From assembly GCA_029259745.1 (NCBI GenBank), contig JAJDEO010000065.1, positions 1-64,000 on the forward strand: a DNA stretch of 64,000 nt. Direction: 5' to 3'. Of this stretch, positions 8,847 to 16,492 are shown one piece after another. Each line of letters starts with the position of its first letter. The first letter of the stretch is position 1. Source of the stretch: Planctomycetota bacterium (lineage in GTDB: Bacteria > Planctomycetota > B15-G4). A model generated the notes under the pieces. The model made no database searches and was not told where the DNA came from. It saw only the letters and a list, made by a program, of their open reading frames with translations. A program made the position numbers and the translations under genes.

Positions 8847-9263
8847 TCAAGAGTGATCCGGCGGACCGATGCTGCACTTCAGCTCCGAACCCAGATAGTC
8901 ACACACGGTCACGATGTGCTTCATGGGCCAGTAGCCCACCTGGTACGTCTCGCACTGGTAGTAGTACTTGAAGTAGATGCACTTTCCCGGTGCAACCTGC
9001 GTCGTCACGCAACCCGATTCCTCGACGGCTGCTGTCGACGACGACGCGGCTTCCATCTGCACGGGCCCGGCATCAAGTCGGATTGCAACACCGTTCGTGA
9101 GCGAAACCGTGTTTGCGTGACACGCCGTCATCGAGACGGCCGACGGCGTTCCGTTGCACGTGAACGGAGAGAAGCCGCACTTGTTTCCCACTGCCTTCTC
9201 CGAGGCATGCAGCGGTGCGGCAAGACCGGCGACGAGCGCCAGCAAGATCATCATCTTCTTCAT
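8847..9263 (-). CDS. Small exported eight-cysteine protein
   Basis: The start at 9263 is preceded by AAGGGGAAG at good spacing and produces a standard signal peptide, MKKMMILLALVAGLAAPLHA, better than the longer frame from 9302. The mature protein of about 118 residues has eight cysteines (KCGF, TCNG, ACHA, GCVT, KCIY, QCET, VCDY, KCSI), enough for four disulfides, and an aromatic centre (IYFKYYYQCETYQVGYW). I do not recognise the family. The even cysteine count and export signal suggest a disulfide-stabilised extracellular or cell-wall protein. It sits between the Ser/Thr kinase (113 bp upstream) and the carboxypeptidase-regulatory-like protein (15 bp downstream), all on the minus strand. 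Confidence 0.65.
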   Translation of the reverse strand: MKKMMILLALVAGLAAPLHASEKAVGNKCGFSPFTCNGTPSAVSMTACHANTVSLTNGVAIRLDAGPVQMEAASSSTAAVEESGCVTTQVAPGKCIYFKYYYQCETYQVGYWPMKHIVTVCDYLGSELKCSIGPPDHS

Positions 9264-9376
9264 CGTTCTTCCCCTTACTTCCCTTGTGTTGGACGCGATC
9301 ACAGTCGCGCACCCAACAGGGATGACGCTGCGCGCGCTCGAGGATCACATGGATTTCGAGGTGCGCGCCGAGGCGC

Positions 9377-11509
9377 TCAACGAGGCTCGAGGCCGACGAT
9401 GCGCTGGATGCGCGTCTCCCAAGCCGCCTGCCAGCGCTGCGCGTCGCCGTCGTGCGAGGGATACGCTCCGGCGTTCCATTCGATGTGCGTGCGCTGCCCG
9501 TCGAGGTCGCCCGTCAAGCGGATCAGCATCTTGGGCTTGTCGCGCCTGACGAAGATGTTCGAGGGATCCCAGCGATCGGCAGCGATCGCGGGCGAGGCGA
9601 GGTAGACGTCGACCTCGGCGATCGGCTCGTAGTCGGGCTCCGAGCGCACCGAGCTGCGGACGACGGCCTCGACCTCGTACTCACGCGGCACACCCGACAG
9701 GATGCCGAACTCGTCGTCCATGGCCCGGCGCACCGACGCGATCGGCGCCTCGACAGTCAACGACCCAGCCACGCCACGCAGCGGCCAGGGTTGGTCGAGC
9801 GCCTGCATCGTCATGCTGTAGACAGCGAGACCGCAGAGCGCCACAGCCGCGGCCAGCGCAGGCGTCCATGCGAGCAGCAGCGCGCGCGTGCGGCGGATCC
9901 CTGCGGGGCGTGCATCGAGGAACATGCCCCCCGCAACCGCCGCCGTGATGGCCGCGAGCACGAGCCACAGCATCGGCGAGCCGGCGAAGATATCCACGGA
10001 GACGTTCGAACTCATCGGCACCGTGTCGGCGATCCGTACCGTCGCATCATCGGGGAGCACGGCGCGCACCCGCTCCGTCATCGCGAAGCCCGTGCCGAGC
10101 TGCGTCGCCTGCTCGACGCTGCTGACGGGCGGGGCGTAGCGCGGGCAGTACATCTCCCACATCGCGACGACACCGAACATCACGAAGACATACGACGCGA
10201 ACCCGAGCAGACACCCGACGACGCTGCGCACGCTACGCACCCACGCCGACCGTTCGCGCCACGCGTCCCTGAGCCGCGGCTCGTGTCGACGCACGGCCAT
10301 CACGCTCAAGGCGGCGTACGCGCCGGCGACACAGAGGGCGATGACGGAAAACGTCGTGGTCGGCGCCCACGCCGCAGCCGTCGTCCAGATCCCGATCAGC
10401 GCCGCGACGGTTGTCAGTGCCAGCAGTCCGACGTCGCGCCACTCCTCGCGCTGATCGCCCTTCGTCCACGGGCGCCCCTCGATCATCAGCTCGGCCGTCG
10501 GCTCCGGCGCCGGCTCACGCACCGCCGGCTCCGGCACCGCGGGCGGGCCGTCGCGCATGGCGTCGACGTCCGTCTTCACGTCGGCCGCCTGCTGGTAGCG
10601 CAGCCACGGCTGACGCTCGAGCGCGCGCAGGACGATGTCGTCGATGCGCGCGTCGACGGCGCTCTCCAGCGACGGCGGGTCGAAGCGCCCTTGCGGAACG
10701 TGGCCCGTGAGCATCTCGTAGACGACCACGCCGAGCGAATAGATGTCGGCGCGGTGATCGACGTCGCCGGGGCTGTCGAACTGCTCGGGCGCCATGTAGC
10801 GCAGCGTGCCCATGACCTGGTGCGACATGGTCAGCGCGGTGTCGTCGTCGCTGCCGACGATCTTCGCAAGGCCGAAGTCGGCCACCTTGACGCCTCCGTG
10901 CCGCGCGAGCAGGACGTTCTCGGGCTTGATGTCGCGATGGACGACACCGGCGTCGTGCGCGTATTGCAGGGCCTCGCACATCGGGCCCACGAGCGACAGC
11001 GCCGCCGCCCCGTCGAGGTCACCGCCGCGCATCGCGTCGCGCAGCGTCGTCCCCTCGACGTACTCCATCACGAGCCACGGGACGCCCTCGGTCACGCCGA
11101 CGTCATGCACCGTGACGATGTTCGGATGCGACAGGCTCGCCAGTGCGCGGGCCTCGCGCGTGAAGCGCTCGGACAGGCCCGGCTCGGCCGCGAGTTCGGG
11201 GTGCAGGAGCTTCAGGGCGACATCGCGCCCGAGCGCCTTCTGCTGCGCGCGGTAGACGGCGCCCATGCCGCCCGCCCCGACGAGTTCGAGCACGTCGAGC
11301 GACGCGAACATCGCGTCGACACGCTCCACCGGCCATGGCTCGAGCCGCGCTCGGGGCCGCGACTCACTCTGCGTCGACGCGGCGTCGCCGGCCTCCGCGG
11401 CCAGCGCCCGGGCCTCTTCGCCGAGGGCCATCAGCTTGGCCGGATCGAGCCCGTCGAGCGGCGTCGGGTCGGGGCGGTCTGCGTTCGTGTTGCGGTCGTC
11501 TGTCGTCAT
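9377..11509 (-). CDS. Membrane Ser/Thr protein kinase (PknB-like)
   Basis: This 710-residue protein has a complete Hanks-type kinase domain at about residues 72-335: Gly-loop GAGGMG (78-83), ATP-binding Lys100 in ALK, catalytic HRD (191-193) followed by KPEN, DFG (211-213) and APE (240-242). After a Pro/Glu-rich linker the C-terminal half has about five hydrophobic segments (for example VVGCLLGFASYVFVMFGVVAMW and ALLAWTPALAAAVALCGLAVY) and a final soluble domain of about 130 residues. The N-terminal 70 residues are polar, so the kinase domain faces the cytoplasm. It follows the ECF-type sigma factor gene by 44 bases on the same strand. That pairing is characteristic of sigma factors coupled to Ser/Thr kinases, and the kinase probably controls that factor. 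Confidence 0.93.
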   Translation of the reverse strand: MTTDDRNTNADRPDPTPLDGLDPAKLMALGEEARALAAEAGDAASTQSESRPRARLEPWPVERVDAMFASLDVLELVGAGGMGAVYRAQQKALGRDVALKLLHPELAAEPGLSERFTREARALASLSHPNIVTVHDVGVTEGVPWLVMEYVEGTTLRDAMRGGDLDGAAALSLVGPMCEALQYAHDAGVVHRDIKPENVLLARHGGVKVADFGLAKIVGSDDDTALTMSHQVMGTLRYMAPEQFDSPGDVDHRADIYSLGVVVYEMLTGHVPQGRFDPPSLESAVDARIDDIVLRALERQPWLRYQQAADVKTDVDAMRDGPPAVPEPAVREPAPEPTAELMIEGRPWTKGDQREEWRDVGLLALTTVAALIGIWTTAAAWAPTTTFSVIALCVAGAYAALSVMAVRRHEPRLRDAWRERSAWVRSVRSVVGCLLGFASYVFVMFGVVAMWEMYCPRYAPPVSSVEQATQLGTGFAMTERVRAVLPDDATVRIADTVPMSSNVSVDIFAGSPMLWLVLAAITAAVAGGMFLDARPAGIRRTRALLLAWTPALAAAVALCGLAVYSMTMQALDQPWPLRGVAGSLTVEAPIASVRRAMDDEFGILSGVPREYEVEAVVRSSVRSEPDYEPIAEVDVYLASPAIAADRWDPSNIFVRRDKPKMLIRLTGDLDGQRTHIEWNAGAYPSHDGDAQRWQAAWETRIQRIVGLEPR

Positions 11510-11553
11510 GGGAACTGCCTCCTACCCTGGTCTGAAGGAGGCGCGCGCCGAGG

Positions 11554-12288
11554 TTACAGGGTTTCTGGAGCAGGCGGCGTGCGGCCGAGAGCGGCGCGCA
11601 GATCGGCCAGCTCGGCGTCCACCTCCCCGGGCGTGCTGACGGTGGCGGCGACCTCGAGACGCAGCAGCTCGCCGTAGCGCTTGCGCAGCCGATGGAGCGC
11701 GACCTTGACCGCGCCCGCGGAAATCCCCAGGCGCGCGCCGACCTCGGCCTGGGTCCGCGCGTCGCCCTCGGCCGTCAGCGACGCGCGCAGCTCCTCGAAG
11801 ACGTCGGCCTTCCCGGCATGCGTCTGCTCGTCGGCGAGACGCGTCATCGCGCGCTCGAGCAGATCGATCGCCCAGCGCCGCTCGAACAGGTCGGCGGGGT
11901 CGTCGGCGCGCGAGGTCGCGCACCAGCTCTCGGCGTCATCCCACGACACCGGCGCGCGCCCACCGCCGCGCTTCTTCGTCGACGCACGCTCGCGCTCGTT
12001 GGCGACGAAGTGCTTGAGGGCCCCGAGCAGGTACGCGCGAAAGCGCCCGCGCGCCGGGTCCGCCCCACCGACGTCGCGCTTCTCGACGAGCCGCGCGAGA
12101 AAGCCCTGGGTGAGATCGCGCGCCTCGTCGGCACTCGACCCCGAGCGGCGCAGGAACACGTAGATTGGATTCCACGACTGCTCGCAGAGCTCTTCGAGCG
12201 CCCGCCGCGCCCGCACGTCGTCCTTGCCCACGAGGTCGCGCACGAGACTCCAACGCGTGGTCGGAAACTGCGACGGCACGTGGGTCAT
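11554..12288 (-). CDS. ECF-like RNA polymerase sigma factor (kinase-linked type)
   Basis: The 244-residue protein begins with FPTTRWSLV, a signature of the ECF-like sigma factors abundant in Planctomycetota. Region 2 follows (about 20-90), with ARDLTQGFLARLVEK and ARGRFRAYLLGALKHFVANERERA. The region 4 helix-turn-helix is at about residues 180-215 (TQAEVGARLGISAGAVKVALHRLRKRY). It directs RNA polymerase to a regulon that cannot be read from here. No anti-sigma gene is adjacent; instead a Ser/Thr kinase starts 44 bases downstream. This suggests control by phosphorylation rather than by sequestration. The C-terminal tail of about 30 residues after region 4 is an extension typical of this group. 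Confidence 0.9.
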   Translation of the reverse strand: MTHVPSQFPTTRWSLVRDLVGKDDVRARRALEELCEQSWNPIYVFLRRSGSSADEARDLTQGFLARLVEKRDVGGADPARGRFRAYLLGALKHFVANERERASTKKRGGGRAPVSWDDAESWCATSRADDPADLFERRWAIDLLERAMTRLADEQTHAGKADVFEELRASLTAEGDARTQAEVGARLGISAGAVKVALHRLRKRYGELLRLEVAATVSTPGEVDAELADLRAALGRTPPAPETL

Positions 12289-12360
12289 GTTTGGGTCCAG
12301 GCCGATGAGCCGACGACGCGGGAGCGAGGGGCGACGCCGAGGAACATGGACGGCAGGTTA

Positions 12361-12375
12361 GCAGCATCTTGCTGC
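12361..12375. terminator. Short hairpin downstream of hrpA
   Basis: GCAGCA (12361-12366) and TGCTGC (12370-12375) pair across a three-base loop, about 53 bases past the hrpA stop and upstream of the sigma factor start. It could end hrpA transcription. Confidence 0.3.
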
Positions 12376-12427
12376 CAGTCGTTCGCCCGTCGCGCTCCTG
12401 ACATTGGTGACGCACCCGCAGCGCGGA

Positions 12428-15400
12428 TCACTCCGGCGGCGGCAGGCGCTTGGACAACTCCGTCTGCACCAGCTCCCACTGCTCGCTCAGCCGCTTGTCC
12501 GAGACCTTCAGCGCCGTGCCGAGTTCCTGCGCGAAGGCCGACACGCGCGCTTCTTCGAGCAGCCAGCGCATCGTCTCCAGGGGTGCTCCGCCGGCGCGGC
12601 GTTTCGTCGGGTCGACCCACGTCATCAGGAACGGGTTCCAGTGGACGGCGAAACGCTCGGCGATGATGCGGTCTTTGGCCGTCCCGCGGATCGCGATGCG
12701 TTCGAAGCGGCGGACGACGGCGTCGAGGTAGCGCGGGACGTGAGTGAACCAGGCCCAGGGCGACTCGGAGAAGAGCCGGCCCGACATGAGGATCGCGAGG
12801 TGTTGGTTCGCGGCCGCGGCGACGGCCTTCCAGGGCTTGGCCAGGGCTTCGTCGATCGTCAGGCGGGCGCGCTGGTGAGCCGCGAGGATCGCAGCGCAGC
12901 GCAGGGCGACCTCCTCGGTGACGATCGGGGCGCGGTGGCGGCCGGCTTCCGACAGGGCGCGGAAGGCCTCGTCGGTGCGGATGTCGGGCGCGCCCTCGAG
13001 GAAGGCCCGGTCGATGACGCGCTCGACGATCTGGGCTTCGAGGTCGACGGTGTCGCCAAGCGTCGCGTGGTTGAGGGCCATCGTGCGCCAACCCTTCGCC
13101 TTGTGCAGGCGATGCAGGATGCGCCCGCGGTGGGCGAGGACGAGCAGACGGTGCACGGCTCGGCGCGTCTCGGCGTCGGCGACGTCGCGGCGACCTCGCA
13201 GGCGCAGCGACACCATGCCGCCGCGATCGACGAGCGCGGGGTAGGCCAGCAAGGGGCGCCCATTGCGCATCAGCTGCACGTGCTCGGGCAGGTCGCCGAC
13301 GTCCCACGACGTGATGCCGTCGCGTTTCCAGGAGTCGTCGGCCAGCTCGTCGACCACGCGTCGCGCGCGGCGGCCCAAGCTCGCCCGCAGTGCATCGACG
13401 TCGCGCCCCGACGCCACGACCTCGCCGCGCTCGTCCACCACCTCGACGAGCATCACGAGCTGCGTCGGGATCGACTCGAGGTCGAAGGTCTTGCGCGTGA
13501 TCGGCGCGCCGGCGAGGCGTTGGAACAGCGGCGCGACCTCATCGATGAGCGAGCCGCGCGCGAACACGATCCGCCGCGCGACATGCTCGGCGCGCGCCGG
13601 CGCCGGCACGAGCGAGCGTCGGATCACCTTCGGCAAGGCGCGGATCAGCGCGACGATCTTGTCGCGCAGCAACCCCGGCACGAGCCACTCGAGGCGCTCG
13701 GCCGGAAGGTCTTCCAGCTCCGTCAACGGCACCTGCACCGCCACACCGTCTCGGTCGCTGCCCGGATCAAGGCGATAGACGAGCGGGTACGAGCGCCCGT
13801 CGATGTCGAGCGTGTCCGGGAACTCGTCCTTCGGGAGTTCTTCGGTGACACCCGACACGAGGTCCTCGAGCGACATGTAGAGCAGCTCGGGGTTCTCGCG
13901 CTCGGCCTGCTTGCGCCACTTGTTGAATGACGGGCCGCTCGTGACGTGCGCGGGCACGCGCTGCTCGTAGAAGTCGTAGCGTGCGTCGAGGTCGACGAGC
14001 AGATCGCGCCGGCGCGTCTTGGCCTCCATCGCGGCAACCTCGATGACGAGTGCGGCGTTATGCGCGAGAAACCCCGCGCCGGTGTCGAGCTCGCCATCGG
14101 TGAGCGCGTGACGCAGGAAGAGTTCGCGACACGCGAGCGGATCGACATCGTCGTAGTTCGTGCGTCGGCGCGGAATGATCGGCAGGCCGTAGAGCGTGAC
14201 GCGCTCCATCGCGAGCACGTGCCCGGAGCGTCGGTCCCAGGCGGCATCGCGATACGTCCGCTCGCAGAGGTGCTTTGCCAGCGGCTCGACGACGCGCGGG
14301 TCGATCGCCGCGGCGTTGCGCGCGTAGCGGCGCGTCGTCTCGATGATCTCCGTCGCAACGATCCAGCGCGGCTTGCGCTCGAAGAGCACCGACCCCGGCC
14401 AGAGGTAGAGCACCTTGCCGTCGGCTCCGATGTACTCGTACTTGCCGTCACGCTGCGCGATGTTCGAGAGCAAGCCGGCGAGCAGCGCGCGGTGCACGGC
14501 GCTGCGGTCGTCGCGGCGCTTGCCGATGTGGAGCTTCTCGCGCTGAGCGAGTTCGCGGAGCTGGCGATGGACGTCCGACCACTCGCGGCAGCGGTTCGGG
14601 TTCAGGAACTGAGCGCGACACTCCTTGGCGAGCTTGCGACGATTGCGTCCCTCGCGCAGCGACTCGTAGTGGTCCCAGAGCTTGAGCCAGCCCATCACGT
14701 CCGACTCTGGGTCGCTGAGTTTTGCGTGAGCCGCGTCAGCCTCGGCCTCCTTGCCCGGCGGACGGTCGCGCGGGTCTTGAACTTCGAGCGCCGCGGCGAT
14801 GATGAGCATCTCGGTGACGCAGCGTTCCTCTTCGGCCGCGACGATCATGCGCGCGATGCGCGGGTCGACGGGGAAGCGCGCGAGTCGACGCCCGAGCGGC
14901 GTGATGTGCTCTTCGGCGTCGATCGCGCCCAGCTCGGTGAGGGTCTTGAGACCCTCCTTCACCATGCCGCGCTTGGGCGGATCGAGGAACGGGAAGTCGT
15001 CGATGCGCCCGAGCCCCAGCGCCATCATCTGCAGGATCACCGACGCGAGGTTGCTGCGCTGAATCTCCGGCTGGGTGAAGGCCTCGCGCGATTCGAAGTC
15101 GTCCTCGTCGAACAGACGGATGCAGTGCCCCGGCCCGATGCGACCGCAGCGCCCCTTGCGCTGGTTGGCCGACGCCTGAGAGATGGGTTCGATCGGCAAG
15201 CGCTGCAGACGTGATCGCGCCGAGTAGCGGCTGATGCGCGCGAGCCCCGTGTCGATCACCATCGAGATGCGCGGCACGGTCACCGACGACTCGGCGACGT
15301 TCGTGGCCAGCACGACGCGGCGCTGGTCGCCGGGCTTGAAGATGGCGCGCTGCTTGTCGGCAGCAAGACGCGCGAACAGCGGCAGGATCTCGACGGGCTC

Positions 15401-16387
15401 ACCGAGCTTGCGCCCCGAAAGAACCTTCGTCACCTCGCTGATGTCGCGTTGTGTCGGTAGGAAGACGAGGACGTCGCCGTCACGTTCACCGAGCGCTTGC
15501 TGCACGGCGGCAACGACACCGCTGACGAGGTCGGGCTCCTCTTCGTCTTCGTCGGGCTCGATCGGACGGTAGCTGAGCTCGACGGGATACGTGCGGCCCG
15601 AGACCTCGATCACCGGCGCGGGCTTGCCGTCGTGTGAGAAGTGCTCGGCGAAGCGCTCGGTGTCGATCGTGGCCGAGGTGATCACCACGCGCAGGTCGCG
15701 ACGCTTGGGCAGCAGACGCTTGAGCGTGCCGAGCAGGAAGTCGATGTTCAGCGAGCGCTCGTGGGCCTCGTCGACGATGATCGCCTCGTAGGCGCTGAGC
15801 GTTCGGTCGTGTGCCGTCTCGGCCAGCAGCACGCCGTCGGTCATGAACTTGACGGCCGTGTTCGGTCCCGTCGCGTCGTCGAAGCGGATCTTGTGCGCGA
15901 CGACGCCGGCCTCGCCGCCGAGTTCTTCGGACAAGCGCGCGGCAAGTGAGCGCGCGGCGATGCGGCGTGGCTGGGTGTGGCCGATGAGTCCGTCGACGCC
16001 GTAGCCGAGGTCGAGCAGGATCTTCGGCAGCTGTGTCGACTTGCCCGAGCCCGTCTCGCCGGCCACGACGACGACCTGGTGCTCGCGCAGCGCGGCCGCG
16101 ATCTCGTCGCGGTGCTCGGTGATCGGCAGCTCGGCCGGGTAGCTCGTGACGGGCCGCGACGCGAGCCGGGCCGCGCGCGCCGTGACGCTCGCCTCGACGA
16201 GCGTGCGCAGCCGCTCGGCCATCTTGTCGAATGGCTTGTCGGCCTTGCGCGCCTTCTCGATCTTGTCGAACAGTCGACGGATCGCGAGACGGTCCGCCCG
16301 CGCGACCTGCGTCAGCACGTCGCGCGACGGGATGTCGGCCGGGACCTCGGGCGGCACCGTGCTGGACTTGGGCGTGGGGTCGGACAT
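12428..16387 (-). CDS. hrpA: ATP-dependent RNA helicase HrpA (DEAH box)
   Basis: At 1319 residues this is the full length of bacterial HrpA. Visible motifs in order are Walker A GETGSGKST (110-118), HTQPRR motif Ia, DEAH (206-209), SAT (238-240), TNVAESSVTVP, and the motif VI region QRKGRCGRIGPG. The winged-helix and ratchet region follows, with SNLASVILQMMALGLG. A long DUF3418 C-terminal domain is present with DVGDLPEHVQL and RLLVLAHRGRILHRL-type motifs. In E. coli HrpA acts on RNA and rescues stalled ribosomes; the same broad role is expected here. The gene lies 105 bases downstream of an FG-GAP protein gene on the same strand and may have its own promoter. Confidence 0.95.
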   Translation of the reverse strand: MSDPTPKSSTVPPEVPADIPSRDVLTQVARADRLAIRRLFDKIEKARKADKPFDKMAERLRTLVEASVTARAARLASRPVTSYPAELPITEHRDEIAAALREHQVVVVAGETGSGKSTQLPKILLDLGYGVDGLIGHTQPRRIAARSLAARLSEELGGEAGVVAHKIRFDDATGPNTAVKFMTDGVLLAETAHDRTLSAYEAIIVDEAHERSLNIDFLLGTLKRLLPKRRDLRVVITSATIDTERFAEHFSHDGKPAPVIEVSGRTYPVELSYRPIEPDEDEEEPDLVSGVVAAVQQALGERDGDVLVFLPTQRDISEVTKVLSGRKLGEPVEILPLFARLAADKQRAIFKPGDQRRVVLATNVAESSVTVPRISMVIDTGLARISRYSARSRLQRLPIEPISQASANQRKGRCGRIGPGHCIRLFDEDDFESREAFTQPEIQRSNLASVILQMMALGLGRIDDFPFLDPPKRGMVKEGLKTLTELGAIDAEEHITPLGRRLARFPVDPRIARMIVAAEEERCVTEMLIIAAALEVQDPRDRPPGKEAEADAAHAKLSDPESDVMGWLKLWDHYESLREGRNRRKLAKECRAQFLNPNRCREWSDVHRQLRELAQREKLHIGKRRDDRSAVHRALLAGLLSNIAQRDGKYEYIGADGKVLYLWPGSVLFERKPRWIVATEIIETTRRYARNAAAIDPRVVEPLAKHLCERTYRDAAWDRRSGHVLAMERVTLYGLPIIPRRRTNYDDVDPLACRELFLRHALTDGELDTGAGFLAHNAALVIEVAAMEAKTRRRDLLVDLDARYDFYEQRVPAHVTSGPSFNKWRKQAERENPELLYMSLEDLVSGVTEELPKDEFPDTLDIDGRSYPLVYRLDPGSDRDGVAVQVPLTELEDLPAERLEWLVPGLLRDKIVALIRALPKVIRRSLVPAPARAEHVARRIVFARGSLIDEVAPLFQRLAGAPITRKTFDLESIPTQLVMLVEVVDERGEVVASGRDVDALRASLGRRARRVVDELADDSWKRDGITSWDVGDLPEHVQLMRNGRPLLAYPALVDRGGMVSLRLRGRRDVADAETRRAVHRLLVLAHRGRILHRLHKAKGWRTMALNHATLGDTVDLEAQIVERVIDRAFLEGAPDIRTDEAFRALSEAGRHRAPIVTEEVALRCAAILAAHQRARLTIDEALAKPWKAVAAAANQHLAILMSGRLFSESPWAWFTHVPRYLDAVVRRFERIAIRGTAKDRIIAERFAVHWNPFLMTWVDPTKRRAGGAPLETMRWLLEEARVSAFAQELGTALKVSDKRLSEQWELVQTELSKRLPPPE

Positions 16388-16492
16388 CGGTTCGGCGCGC
16401 GATTGTCACGCCAACGCGCCGCGAACGCCAGCTCCGGTCGAACCGGCAACCATCACGCCAGCTGTCGCGCCGCATCCGCGTGCAACTCCACC

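Noticed and set aside
9452..11677. Plus-strand 741-codon open frame opposite the kinase and sigma genes
   Set aside because: Rich in Arg/His/Asp with no domain; it is the antisense shadow of the kinase and sigma genes, whose motifs are unmistakable.
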